From Pseudophaeobacter sp. EL27 (GTDB taxonomy: Bacteria > Pseudomonadota > Alphaproteobacteria > Rhodobacterales > Rhodobacteraceae): a DNA stretch of 64,000 nucleotides. Location: positions 257,775 through 321,774 of the forward strand of contig NZ_OMPQ01000015.1 of the NCBI RefSeq assembly GCF_900313025.1. The letters run 5' to 3'. Of the stretch, positions 28,013 through 36,604 are shown piece by piece (position 1 is the first letter of the stretch; every line of letters starts with the position of its first letter). The position numbers and the translations under genes were made by a program. Below the pieces are notes generated by a model that was not told where the DNA came from, searched no databases, and saw only the letters and a program-made list of their open reading frames with translations.

Positions 28013-29622
28013 TAGCGGGTTGTCACCGGGATACAGTCGGCCTTACCAGCAACCAAAGTGGAGCAGAACCGGCGGGCATCCGAGAGCCCGTCAAAGCCCA
28101 TGGCGCGCAGACGGTAGAAAGTTCGCCCACCGCTTTCAGCCCGTTGGATTACCCGGGTTTTGCCCTCCAGGTAGTCTTCAAAGCGGCTATAGATCCGATC
28201 CCATTCGGCGCGGGCAACTTCGGCGCTTTCATAGGCGCCCAGCTGCGCCAGACGGGTGCCTGCAGGCAAGCTGTTGGGGTCAACTTCCAGTGTCGCCCGA
28301 CCAGTGCCGGGAGAGGTCTGTGCAACGGCAGGGCTAAAGCGTGCCGGACGCAGGTTGGGGCGCAGAGAAATTTTGACGCCGGGGGCACTACGCAGCGCAG
28401 AAGAGGGGGCGGTTGCCGCACCAATCGCGGCGATTTCAATAGGTTGCAACGGTTCGGGCTGCACGATCGAGGGCGCCACGCTAGGTTGCTCCTGGACGCT
28501 GCCCTGATCTGGCTCAATTGGTGTCACTCCATCGGTGAGCTCAGCAACCAAGGCGTCGATATCGCCGTTGCGATAGGCCGACACGGAGGCCTCGGAAATC
28601 TGCGGTGCGGCTGCCTGGCTCCCCTGATTGATAACCTGCGGTGGCAGGTCAGCCTCTGGCGTGGTGAGACGGGACATCGGTTGGTCATCCTGTGACAGCT
28701 CGATGGGCTGCGGCGCCAGGGTCACGCGATCCGCTGCCGCTTCGGCGGTGCCATTGGCCGCAACTGAATTCACCGCCAGGCCCTGATGATCCGCCTGGCT
28801 GCCGCCTGGGTTTTCAGGCTGTGCGCGCATTGGTCCTTCTACAGCCCGCACAACCGGAACACCGCTGACGTCCCGCATGACCAGCTGATAGCCCCAGACG
28901 CCCAGTCCGATCACCAGCGCCAGAGAGGCCGCAGCCCCCGCCAGGCCAGCAGCACGGGCAAAACCCGTAGCGGCAATCGGCGTCGCGTAGCTGCTGTCGT
29001 CATCATAGCCGTAGTCAGTGAGTTCTTCTTGCGCCTGATAGCCATAGCTCTGCGCCGCCGCAGCACCATAGACCGCTCCGTAGGCACCATCGCTGGCGCC
29101 AGCCTCAGGAGCGGGGGTTGCTTCGACAGCCCCTGCATATGTTGCAGCGGGCTCAGCCGCATAGCTATCCGAGTTAAATTCCTGTGCGGCATAGCTCTGC
29201 GCGCCAATCCCAGGCACGCCGTAGTCCTCGCTCACATAGTCCTGCAGCTTTGCCTGATGCAGCGGCGCTGTCGCGGTGGGAGCCGCAGCAAAGGCAATCG
29301 GCGCGGCTTCAGCCTCGCTTTCAGATTGGCGCGGCTGGTAATTTGCGTAGAGATCAGGGCCTTCCGAGGGGAATGGGCTCACCACGCGGGGGGCTTGCGG
29401 CTGAACAGCTGGCTGAGCGACCTGCGGTTGGGGGGAATGCTGAAAACCCTGAGCTTGCGCCGCCGGAATGGGGCGCGCCATCACATGCGGGTTCACAGTC
29501 ACCTTGGGGCCTGCAACTTTGGGACCAGGTGCCCCCTGCCCCAAATGATCAGTAGCCCCCTCGTTTTGGGAACCATTATGGGAATGGGACTGACCAGAGC
29601 CCGCCTGCGCAAAATACGCCAT
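28012..29622 (-). CDS. SPOR domain-containing membrane protein
   Basis: A 536-residue protein with one membrane helix (AGLAGAAASLALVIGLGVWGYQLV) in the middle of the chain. It is preceded by a Pro/Gln/Ala-rich cytoplasmic part and followed by a long disordered periplasmic linker. The C-terminal 80 residues (TRLAQLGAYESAEVARAEWDRIYSRFEDYL...GGRTFYRLRAMGFDGLSDARRFCSTLVAGKADCIPV) form a SPOR domain that binds denuded peptidoglycan, usually at division sites. The order SPOR-nagZ-scpA-scpB recurs in Rhodobacteraceae. The ATG at 29622 follows AAGGCGG; an earlier ATG at 29646 is less likely. Confidence 0.9.
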   Translation of the reverse strand: MAYFAQAGSGQSHSHNGSQNEGATDHLGQGAPGPKVAGPKVTVNPHVMARPIPAAQAQGFQHSPQPQVAQPAVQPQAPRVVSPFPSEGPDLYANYQPRQSESEAEAAPIAFAAAPTATAPLHQAKLQDYVSEDYGVPGIGAQSYAAQEFNSDSYAAEPAATYAGAVEATPAPEAGASDGAYGAVYGAAAAQSYGYQAQEELTDYGYDDDSSYATPIAATGFARAAGLAGAAASLALVIGLGVWGYQLVMRDVSGVPVVRAVEGPMRAQPENPGGSQADHQGLAVNSVAANGTAEAAADRVTLAPQPIELSQDDQPMSRLTTPEADLPPQVINQGSQAAAPQISEASVSAYRNGDIDALVAELTDGVTPIEPDQGSVQEQPSVAPSIVQPEPLQPIEIAAIGAATAPSSALRSAPGVKISLRPNLRPARFSPAVAQTSPGTGRATLEVDPNSLPAGTRLAQLGAYESAEVARAEWDRIYSRFEDYLEGKTRVIQRAESGGRTFYRLRAMGFDGLSDARRFCSTLVAGKADCIPVTTR

Positions 29623-29720
29623 AATCCGCCTTACTGCCCTTAGCATCAGGCGAGATCTCCCTCACCTGACTGCTATTAGGTCTCTTGAACTGCCTCAGTC
29701 CGACGGTTGTGCGCGGTTTT

Positions 29721-31466
29721 TTACCGCATCTCCTGCGCCGGTTTCACCCCTAGAATACCAAGACCGGCGGAAATAACAATGGAAACGCTGCGCGCCAGCG
29801 CCAAATTGGCATGTGTTGCCGTTTCGCTGCTCTCGTTAACAAAACGTAAACCAAACTCCGTTTTGCCAAGATGGTAGAGCCCGTGCAGCTCCGACGCCAG
29901 ATCATAGAGGTAGAAGGCGACGCGATGCGGCTCGTTTGTGCGGGCGGCAATTTCAATCTGACGTGGCCATTCTGCCAGCTTCTTGACCACAGCCAGCTGC
30001 GCCGGATGGGAGACCTGAGCCAGATCAGCAGCGCCAAGCACCCCATCATCGGTGGCGATATCGGCCTCACCCGCCTTGCGCAGGGTCGAGCAGATCCGCG
30101 CATTGGCATATTGCACATAGAAGATCGGGTTGTCCTTGGATTGCTCCAGCGCCTTATCGAGATCAAAGTCAAAACCCTGATCGTTCTTGCGGGTGAGCAG
30201 CATAAAGCGAGTCACATCCGGGCCCACCGCATCAACCACATCGCGCAGGGTGACAAAGGTCCCTGCCCGTTTCGACATCTTGAATTCCTGACCATCCTTG
30301 AACAGCTTGACCAGCTGGCAGAGCTTGATGTCCAGCGGCACCTTGCCGTCCGACAGCGCCGATACAGCCGCCTTCATCCGTTTGACATAGCCACCATGGT
30401 CGGCGCCAAAGATATCGATCAGCTCATCAAAGCCACGGCTGACCTTGTCGTAGTGATAGGCAATATCCGGGGCAAAATAGGTCCAGGCGCCATCGGATTT
30501 TTTCACAGCCCGATCAACATCATCGCCATGGTCGGTAGATTTGAACAAGGTCTGCTCGCGTGGTTCCCAATCATCAGGCTTCTTGCCCTTTGGTGGCTCC
30601 AGCACGCCCTGATAGATCAGCCCCTTGCCTTCCAGCTCCGTCAAGGCAGCCTCGATCCGGCCCGTGCCATAGAGCGACTTTTCCGAATAGAAGACATCCA
30701 TCTTGATGCCGAGCATCGCCAAGTCTTCCCGGATCAGCTCCATCATCGCATCGGTGGAGAATTCCCGCACCTCAGCCAGCCAGGCATCCTCGGGCCGGTC
30801 GAGATAGGCATCACCGACCTTGTCTTTCAGCGCCTCGCCCACGGGGACCAGATAGTCACCGGGATAGGTGCCATCGGCAAAGGCGATTTCCTGACCATGT
30901 GCCTCCAGGTAACGCAGGTAGACCGAGCGCGCCAGGACGTCGACCTGACCACCGCCATCGTTGATGTAATACTCGCGGGTGACGTCATAGCCCGCATAGC
31001 TCAGCAAAGAGGCCAATGCGTCGCCAAACACTGCGCCCCGGGTGTGCCCCACGTGCAGAGGTCCGGTGGGGTTCGCCGACACATATTCGACGTTGACCCG
31101 CTTGCCCCTCCCCAGATCGGCGCGCCCATAGTCGAGCCCGCCGTCCAGAACCGCGCCCAGAACCGATTGCCAGACCACGGGTGCCAGCCGCAGGTTCAAA
31201 AACCCAGGGCCTGCGACCTCAGCCGAAGTGATCCGCGCATCATCGCCCAGCTTGGCAGCCAGGGCATCGGCAATATCACGGGGTTTCATCTTGGCGGGTT
31301 TGGCCAGCACCATGGCGGCATTGGTTGCCATATCCCCATGCGCCGAATCGCGCGGCGGCTCTACCGCAACATTTGCAAAATCGAGCCCCTCGGGCAGAGC
31401 GCCCTCGGTGGTCATTGCAGTGAGGCTGTCGATGACAAGCGCGCGGATCTCGGAAAAAAGGTTCAT
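29721..31466 (-). CDS. argS: Arginyl-tRNA synthetase
   Basis: A 581-residue class I synthetase. The N-terminal Add1 domain ([15 protein letters not shown]) is followed by the HIGH region [21 protein letters not shown], the [16 protein letters not shown] block, and [15 protein letters not shown] (KMSKS-like). The C-terminal anticodon-binding part contains [18 protein letters not shown] and [24 protein letters not shown]. It charges tRNA-Arg. It lies upstream of the SPOR gene on the same strand, 98 bp away, and may be cotranscribed with it. Confidence 0.97.
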   Translation of the reverse strand: MNLFSEIRALVIDSLTAMTTEGALPEGLDFANVAVEPPRDSAHGDMATNAAMVLAKPAKMKPRDIADALAAKLGDDARITSAEVAGPGFLNLRLAPVVWQSVLGAVLDGGLDYGRADLGRGKRVNVEYVSANPTGPLHVGHTRGAVFGDALASLLSYAGYDVTREYYINDGGGQVDVLARSVYLRYLEAHGQEIAFADGTYPGDYLVPVGEALKDKVGDAYLDRPEDAWLAEVREFSTDAMMELIREDLAMLGIKMDVFYSEKSLYGTGRIEAALTELEGKGLIYQGVLEPPKGKKPDDWEPREQTLFKSTDHGDDVDRAVKKSDGAWTYFAPDIAYHYDKVSRGFDELIDIFGADHGGYVKRMKAAVSALSDGKVPLDIKLCQLVKLFKDGQEFKMSKRAGTFVTLRDVVDAVGPDVTRFMLLTRKNDQGFDFDLDKALEQSKDNPIFYVQYANARICSTLRKAGEADIATDDGVLGAADLAQVSHPAQLAVVKKLAEWPRQIEIAARTNEPHRVAFYLYDLASELHGLYHLGKTEFGLRFVNESSETATHANLALARSVSIVISAGLGILGVKPAQEMR

Positions 31467-31607
31467 CTCTGGCGTCCCATTGGTTCGGCTTTGCGGCTTA
31501 TCATGCCTAGCTCAATGGTCAACCATTCTATGCGGCAAGACCAGCGCAGAAGCAGACCAACCGCCTATTGCAGGCGCATCTTCTGGCTAAAACCAGCCAT
31601 CAGGCCA

Positions 31608-31904
31608 TCAAATCGCGGCCTGATCCACAGCAGCATCGCCCCAGGCGCTGACCTTGTAGCGGCGCAGAGAGGCGACATAGTATGGGTCCGACAGGATGAG
31701 CCGTTCGACATCAGCCCGGGTTTCCGCCTGAACCGTCCAGATGGCGCCGGGAAAATCCTGCATGGGCACCATCGCCAGTGGTCCGCCAATCTGCAACTCG
31801 GGGCGCCCTCGCACAAAGGCAATATGCGCGTTGCGCCGCGCCCTATCGCTGCGGATGCGAGACATGCCTGGGGCATCGAGAAAAGTAACAGTCCATTGTT
31901 TCAT
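31608..31904 (-). CDS. YciI-like (YCII domain) protein
   Basis: A 98-residue protein with the YCII pattern: MKQWTVTFLDAPGMSRIRSDRARRNAHIAFV, then LQIGGPLAMVPMQDFPGAIWTVQAETRADVERLILSDPYYVASLRRYKVSAWGDAAV. The conserved His (residue 27) and the GG-x-L turn followed by a DPY loop fit the fold of YciI and muconolactone-isomerase-like dimers. The function is not established for most members. A longer frame runs up to 32006, but the ATG at 31904 gives the family N-terminus. It lies between dgt and argS on the same strand. Confidence 0.8.
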   Translation of the reverse strand: MKQWTVTFLDAPGMSRIRSDRARRNAHIAFVRGRPELQIGGPLAMVPMQDFPGAIWTVQAETRADVERLILSDPYYVASLRRYKVSAWGDAAVDQAAI

Positions 31905-32036
31905 AGCGCGCCCCGGCCTTGTCCTGCGATGTCCCAAAGAAAAGGCCACAGCACGCCGGAGCATAGGGCCAGATTGCAGCAGAAATACAGCCAGAGACCG
32001 AGCCAAGAGTTAACAGCGGCAGCTTCCCCCCCTGGA

Positions 32037-33188
32037 TCACGCGAGTTTTCCCTCTCTTGTCAGCTGCTCGTGCTGTTGCAGTGCAAACCTGTCGGTCATG
32101 CCGGCAATGTAATCAGAGGTAATCCGCGCCAGGGTGGTCTGATCAGATGCCGCCTTGATTTCCTCATGCCAACGGTCCGGCATTTGCAGTGGATTGGCCA
32201 AAAAGTAGGGGAACAGATCCTCGACAATGGCGGCCATACGAATACGCACCTCCATAACCGAGGGCGCGCGGTACATATGGCGGAACAAAAAGGCGCGGAT
32301 CTCTTTCAGATCGCGCCACAGGTCGGGCGAAAAAGCCACCACGGGACGTCCCAGCGCCCGCACCTCTTCGACGCTTTGAACACTGCTATCGCGCAGGTTG
32401 GCATGGGCTGTGTCGATCACATCCCCAACCATGACGCCAAAGACCCGACGCAGGGCCTCATGGCGGCGACGCAGCGGGTCAAGGCCCGGGTATTTGCCAT
32501 CCACTTGCGCATAGGCGCCACCAATGATGGGCAGATGGGTGATATCCTCATCCCTGAACAGCCCGGCGCGCAGACCATCGTGCAGATCGTGATTGTTATA
32601 GGCGATATCATCCGACAGGGCCGCAACCTGTGCCTCGGCACTGGCATGGGTATGCAGCTCCAGATCCATCGCCGCGTTGCATTCTGCGAGCGCCCAGGGC
32701 AGCTCGCCCACCACAGGTCCATTGTGCTTGGCAATGGCTTCCAGGGTCTCCCAGGTAAGGTTCAGCCCGTCAAATTCGGCGTAATGGCGCTCGAGATTGG
32801 TCACGATGCGGATGGCCTGGGCATTGTGGTCAAAGCCCCCATGGGGCGCCATCAGCGCATGTAAGGCGTCTTCGCCGGTATGACCAAAGGGCGTGTGCCC
32901 TAGATCATGCGCCAGGGCCACCGCCTCGGTCAGTTCCTGATTGAGCCCCAAAGCTGCGGCAATGGTCCGCCCGACCTGTCCCACCTCGATCGAATGGGTC
33001 AGGCGGGTGCGGTAATTGTCGCCCTCATGTTCGACAAAAACCTGGGTCTTGTGTTTGAGCCGCCGAAAAGCGCTGGCATGGATGATACGATCACGGTCGC
33101 GTTGGTAGGGAGAGCGAAAGCTGCTTTCCTCTTCATCAATCAGCCTGCCCCGGCTTTGATCCGGTTTAGTGGCATAAGAGGCATGCAT
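32037..33188 (-). CDS. dgt: Deoxyguanosinetriphosphate triphosphohydrolase-like protein
   Basis: A 383-residue HD-domain dNTPase. Visible are FRSPYQRDRDRIIHASAFRRLKHKTQVFV, RTRLTHSIEVGQVGRTIA (first metal His), ALAHDLGHTPFGHTGEDAL (the HD pair) and a later SDDIAYNNHDLHDGLRAGL with the last metal Asp. Members cleave dNTPs to deoxynucleosides and triphosphate; the dGTP preference of E. coli Dgt need not hold for this shorter type. The start at MHASYATK has GGGAGAAAG upstream. It is divergent from the A-type Fe-S carrier gene. Confidence 0.93.
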   Translation of the reverse strand: MHASYATKPDQSRGRLIDEEESSFRSPYQRDRDRIIHASAFRRLKHKTQVFVEHEGDNYRTRLTHSIEVGQVGRTIAAALGLNQELTEAVALAHDLGHTPFGHTGEDALHALMAPHGGFDHNAQAIRIVTNLERHYAEFDGLNLTWETLEAIAKHNGPVVGELPWALAECNAAMDLELHTHASAEAQVAALSDDIAYNNHDLHDGLRAGLFRDEDITHLPIIGGAYAQVDGKYPGLDPLRRRHEALRRVFGVMVGDVIDTAHANLRDSSVQSVEEVRALGRPVVAFSPDLWRDLKEIRAFLFRHMYRAPSVMEVRIRMAAIVEDLFPYFLANPLQMPDRWHEEIKAASDQTTLARITSDYIAGMTDRFALQQHEQLTREGKLA

Positions 33189-33278
33189 GATTAATCTTTC
33201 TCCCATGAAATCTTGTCGTTCTGCCTGCACCTTTCTATATAATGGAATGCGCTGCAATACAGCATCGGGAGAGACCAG

Positions 33279-33602
33279 ATGAACCTGCCACCAAAAGTGA
33301 CCGACCGGGCCTTTGCCCGACTGACCGAAATCGGCGCTGCGGCCCAGGGTCAAGCCCTGCGCATTGCGGTCGAAGGCGGCGGTTGCTCAGGCTTTCAATA
33401 TGAAATCGCTCTGGATGCACCAGCCGCAGATGACCTGGTGCTTGAAGGTCAGGGCGAAAAGGTGGTGGTTGATACCGTCTCGCTGCCCTTCCTAAAAAAC
33501 GCGGTGATTGATTTCACCGAAGAGCTGATTGGGGCGCGATTCACCATTGAGAACCCCAATGCCTCCTCCAGCTGCGGCTGCGGCACCTCGTTCTCTATGT
33601 GA
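33279..33602 (+). CDS. erpA: A-type iron-sulfur cluster carrier (HesB/ErpA-like)
   Basis: A 107-residue A-type carrier. The three cluster-binding cysteines are Cys36 (GGGCSGFQY), Cys99 and Cys101 (SSSCGCGTSFS). The fold-typical ALRIAVEGGGCSGFQYEIAL and FLKNAVIDFTEELIGARFTIENPNA are present. Such proteins pass [4Fe-4S] or [2Fe-2S] clusters from the assembly machinery to target enzymes. The gene stands alone, divergent from dgt, outside the suf operon, which favours the ErpA type over SufA, though the symbol is a best guess. Confidence 0.85.
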   Translation: MNLPPKVTDRAFARLTEIGAAAQGQALRIAVEGGGCSGFQYEIALDAPAADDLVLEGQGEKVVVDTVSLPFLKNAVIDFTEELIGARFTIENPNASSSCGCGTSFSM

Positions 33603-33687
33603 TGAAACAACGGCCAGCCTGACGCAGCATTCAAACCTGCATTCTGCCCGCCAGTTCAGCCCGCAGAATAGGGGTTTGAGCGTCACG

Positions 33688-34668
33688 CTAGGCGGTTAGG
33701 CGTTGTCTGACTGTTGGCCGCAGCACCTGCCCCCAAAGCAGGAAGGCACCGGACCCGATCACGATACAGCCGCCTATCCAGGTGCCCTGGGTTGGCATTT
33801 CGCCAAAAATCCAGGCCCCGATAGTCAGCATCCAGACAAATTGCAGGTTCATCAACGGTGTCACCACATAGGCAGGCAGCAGACGAAGGGCCGAAACTGC
33901 GAGCCAGCGGGCGGCAAAAAGCAGCACGGCATATCCCAAGACCCAGACCAGATCGCTCAGCGGCATCGGCTGCCAGACAAAGGGAAATAGCGGCAGCATC
34001 GCAAGACAGAGCAGCAGGTTTGGATAAAAAACCTGCGGCAGAAGATTTGTATCATAGCGACTGATGTAACGCGCCATCACCATGGAGAATGTCCCCCACG
34101 CCGCCCCCGATAGCGCCAGAACATGCCCTCCCGATACGGAAGAGACGCCGCTGGGAAACAAAAACAACACTCCAACAAAGCCCAACCCCAGGGCTATCCA
34201 GGCCCAAAAACTGATCCGCTCTTTCAGAATCAGCCCCGACATAACCCCTGCCAGCAGCGGCATAAGGCCGATAAACAGAAAGACCTGCGCAAAGGGCAGC
34301 AGTCGAAAGGCGTAAAAAAAGCAAATGGCCCCCAGAAGGGCCGCAAAGCTTCGCAAGGTCATGGCCCGCGGGCAAGCGGTTCGCCAGGGAATAATCCCGG
34401 TTTGGGCCGCCTGCCCAGATGGCGACACCTGCCGCTCTAGGGGGGCGCTCCCCATGGTCCGCATTTTGCCCCGAGCAGCCTCCCGAGATATGCAGCCCCA
34501 GCTGACCAGCACCGACAGCAAAGCTACAGCACCACCTGAAATCACATAGATCTGCGCCGCCTCGTAGCCCCCTGACAGCAGTTTGATGATGCCATCGGCA
34601 GAGGAGACAAAGCCCGTATAGCCCACGATCATTAGTGCGCCCAAAACCGGAGTTGACAGCCCCCTCAT
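33688..34668 (-). CDS. DMT (EamA) family permease, coupled to the repeat-peptide unit
   Basis: A 326-residue membrane protein with about ten hydrophobic segments in two EamA halves (LGALMIVGYTGFVSSADGIIKLL; FLFIGLMPLLAGVMSGLILKERISFWAWIALGLGFVGVLFLF; TQGTWIGGCIVIGSGAFLLWGQ). A basic, less hydrophobic stretch of about 45 residues follows the second helix. Its ATG (34666-34668) overlaps the TGA of the upstream 384-residue gene (34665-34667) as ATGA, so the two are translationally coupled. That context suggests it exports, or otherwise handles, a product of this unit, which is inference only. A hydrophobic count alone cannot tell import from export. Confidence 0.85.
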   Translation of the reverse strand: MRGLSTPVLGALMIVGYTGFVSSADGIIKLLSGGYEAAQIYVISGGAVALLSVLVSWGCISREAARGKMRTMGSAPLERQVSPSGQAAQTGIIPWRTACPRAMTLRSFAALLGAICFFYAFRLLPFAQVFLFIGLMPLLAGVMSGLILKERISFWAWIALGLGFVGVLFLFPSGVSSVSGGHVLALSGAAWGTFSMVMARYISRYDTNLLPQVFYPNLLLCLAMLPLFPFVWQPMPLSDLVWVLGYAVLLFAARWLAVSALRLLPAYVVTPLMNLQFVWMLTIGAWIFGEMPTQGTWIGGCIVIGSGAFLLWGQVLRPTVRQRLTA

Positions 34669-35819
34669 CCGTTGTTCACCCGCATAAATGGCTGCTGCTG
34701 GATGGTGCCCCTGCGGGCAAAGCCATCAAAGAAAGTGCCAAACCTATCAAAGCTCTTCTCGGCTTCACAGAGAAGCCTGTAGTCGCCCTCGCTGAACCCG
34801 TCAGAGATCTGCGGCCGCAGCTTTTGCCAATCCCCGGATCGCCCCTCCAGCTGATAAGCTGCGTGGGACAGGTGATGCAGAATTCCCTGGCGGGCCGGGC
34901 GCTGAAACCGCAGCGCGCCTGTTGGAACCCTTTGATGAAAAGACGCCTCCCCAGTTAGCGCCTGATGCCAACTGCTCACCAGGAACATATGATAGTCGTC
35001 ACGGTGCAGCGCAGGCGCGCCGGCGCGCCCCGCCTCGATCAGCGCAAATCCCTGATGATGCAGTTGCAACCAATCCTCCCACACCTTTGAGGGCATCTCG
35101 CTGCAATAGCGCAGCGACACACAGACCTCAGACAACAGATCAGCGTCTTGATCCAAAAAGGCCAGCAGCCCGACATGGTTGAGGCTGTGCACGGCAGTAG
35201 CCGACAGCCCCGGATCACGGCGGCCATAATCGCTCAGATAAAAGACAATATGTGTCAGCTCATAGGCTGCCTTACGGTTGGGCACAGCAAACTGAGCTGT
35301 ATTGTCGACAAACCCATGCAGCCTGTCATCCAAACCGGGAAAATCCCCCACCAGCCCGCGCCGCGCCAACAGACGGCGCGCTTCGGCGCGCTGCAGGTCA
35401 GATAATTCATGCCCCGGCAGATCCTGTTGCATCACCCAATGGGCCAGATCCTCGCCCCTGCCAGGGGTGCCAGCCAGTCCAAGATCCTCAAGATCCATAC
35501 AGATGGACAGGATAAACCGGTAATACTGCCTGAAAAAGCAAAGGTGGCGGTCAGCATCCTTGTAAAAGCTCCGAAGCGGGGCCAGTGCGTCCGGGCATAG
35601 CTCAGCAGCAAGCTCGCTCAAATCGCCCGCACCAGCCCCCGTGGCACCCGTGGATTCTCCCGTACATTCGAGCACATTCAACAGTTCAGCATTCTCTTTC
35701 AACCAGTAGACATCTTCCCGTGAGTGGCGATGCTTAGACAGGGCTGAAATCAGGTGAGACAAGTTGTCGACACGGCGCAACGGCAACCTGGAATTGGGAA
35801 ATTTCAGAATCTGCGCCAT
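34665..35819 (-). CDS. Uncharacterised 384-residue protein beside the repeat peptide (probably DUF6902)
   Basis: A soluble, mostly helical protein of 384 residues with no signal peptide and no membrane segment. Noticeable parts are a basic N-terminus (MAQILKFPNSRLPLRRVDNLSHLISALSKH), an aromatic/His stretch (DADRHLCFFRQYYRFILSICMDLEDLGL), AYELTHIVFYLSDYGRRDP, SLNHVGLLAFLDQDADLLSEVCVSLRYCSEMP and HRDDYHMFLVSSWHQALTG. The many His, Asp and Glu residues could bind a metal, but no known catalytic motif is obvious. From memory it resembles a Rhodobacterales-restricted family named DUF6902, and I cannot verify this. It sits 105 bp after the repeat peptide and is ATGA-coupled to the permease, so it may modify, bind or mature the peptide. 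Confidence 0.75.
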   Translation of the reverse strand: MAQILKFPNSRLPLRRVDNLSHLISALSKHRHSREDVYWLKENAELLNVLECTGESTGATGAGAGDLSELAAELCPDALAPLRSFYKDADRHLCFFRQYYRFILSICMDLEDLGLAGTPGRGEDLAHWVMQQDLPGHELSDLQRAEARRLLARRGLVGDFPGLDDRLHGFVDNTAQFAVPNRKAAYELTHIVFYLSDYGRRDPGLSATAVHSLNHVGLLAFLDQDADLLSEVCVSLRYCSEMPSKVWEDWLQLHHQGFALIEAGRAGAPALHRDDYHMFLVSSWHQALTGEASFHQRVPTGALRFQRPARQGILHHLSHAAYQLEGRSGDWQKLRPQISDGFSEGDYRLLCEAEKSFDRFGTFFDGFARRGTIQQQPFMRVNNG

Positions 35820-35889
35820 GTATTTCTCTCCCTAGACCTCGCCTACAGGGGCCTGCCCTGGCCCCAGTGCCTTACCACCGCCCCAAAGA

Positions 35890-35912
35890 GGCGCGCTCGC
35901 AAAGAGCGCGCC
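35890..35912. terminator. Stem-loop between the repeat-peptide gene and the next gene
   Basis: A perfect 9-bp stem (GGCGCGCTC / GAGCGCGCC) with a five-base loop lies 12 bp after the peptide stop. On the minus strand it is followed by CTCTTTGG, too poor in T for a full terminator. It would suit partial termination or 3'-end protection that makes the peptide mRNA more abundant than the downstream genes. Confidence 0.6.
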
Positions 35913-35924
35913 ATAGCTTTTGTT

Positions 35925-36236
35925 TTAGCTGCCCGAAGAGAACAGCCCAGACAGATCACCCCGCACAACAGAGGTCTCTGCTGTCGGCGCCGACCCGGAT
36001 GAGAACAGCCCAACCAATGCGCCGGAGGTTTGATCACCGCGCGCCTGAGGCGCAGAGCCAGAGGAGAACAGCGCTGAGTTCTCACCGCTCCAACAGCTAT
36101 TCATTTCAGGTGCAGAGCCGGACGAAAAAAGCTCAACCCCATCACCACGGAACAGGCTGCATCCTTGTCCTTCCGCCTCAACCTCTGTCAGAGCCGGGGA
36201 AAAAGTCGCCGTGTGAGTTTTATGCAAAGCAGTCAT
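35925..36236 (-). CDS. Repeat peptide with four LFSSGS motifs (candidate multi-core precursor)
   Basis: A 103-residue protein. Residues 1-25 (MTALHKTHTATFSPALTEVEAEGQG) are non-repetitive. The rest is four units of variable sequence, each ending in LFSSGS at residues 36-41, 56-61, 77-82 and 98-103 (spacing 20, 21, 21). The first three are followed by Ala-Pro, while the fourth ends at the stop codon. GD or RGD-like turns precede several repeats, and there are only two cysteines (26 and 48). There is no signal peptide and no membrane helix. A GGAGG site five bases before the ATG fixes the start, dropping 15 codons of a longer frame. The layout suggests a leader plus repeated cores processed from one chain. 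A structural or surface repeat protein is the alternative. I know of no established function. Confidence 0.8.
   Translation of the reverse strand: MTALHKTHTATFSPALTEVEAEGQGCSLFRGDGVELFSSGSAPEMNSCWSGENSALFSSGSAPQARGDQTSGALVGLFSSGSAPTAETSVVRGDLSGLFSSGS
35928..36131 (-). repeat. Four in-gene repeats encoding x(14-15)-LFSSGS
   Basis: The four repeats share the six-residue LFSSGS motif exactly, while the 14-15 residues between motifs vary freely in sequence. Such a contrast points to selection on the motif rather than recent tandem duplication. Confidence 0.85.
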
Positions 36237-36302
36237 TGGAACCTCCGTTGGAAATGAATAGTCACCCCCAAAGGCTTGCACGGCTTTTCCTGTCTGAAAA
36301 CA

Positions 36303-36331
36303 GCGTAATTCAATTTCAGGTTGCCAGTCAA
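36303..36331 (-). promoter_or_regulatory. Possible promoter of the repeat-peptide gene
   Basis: On the minus strand TTGACT is followed after 17 bp by TTACGC, about 70 bp before the peptide start. The -35 element is good and the -10 is poor. The surrounding DNA is AT-rich compared with the rest of the window. Confidence 0.3.
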
Positions 36332-36384
36332 AGGATACTCACCTTAACTTAGGAATAGATTTAACTGTTCCTTTTCAGATAACT

Positions 36385-36413
36385 AAATCGATCCCCATGC
36401 TGCGGGTCGATTT
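36385..36413. promoter_or_regulatory. Inverted repeat between the repeat-peptide gene and xthA
   Basis: AAATCGA and TCGATTT (36385-36391 and 36407-36413) flank a 15-bp centre that itself pairs CCC with GGG, giving a near-continuous 10-bp dyad. It lies about 150 bp upstream of the peptide start in a 368-bp divergent gap that has no gene. It could be an operator for either gene. Confidence 0.35.
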
Positions 36414-36604
36414 ATCCACAGCCATGTAGATGCAAGGCAATACCCTCACGCCAAGATTGCACCCCGCAGCCCTGCAAAACCTCCAGTTCTTTTGCGAAAA
36501 AAAGTCACTTACTGATTCGTGTTTTCACCCCGCACTTGCTCCAGCCTCCTACTTCGGCGATAGATCAGCCCAAGCACTCAAATCGCCGTGGCAGGAGAGA
36601 CCCC

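Noticed and set aside
29871-32864. A 997-codon open frame on the plus strand
   Set aside because: It is antisense to argS, the YciI-like gene and dgt, three well-supported genes. The length comes from GC-rich codon structure leaving few stops.
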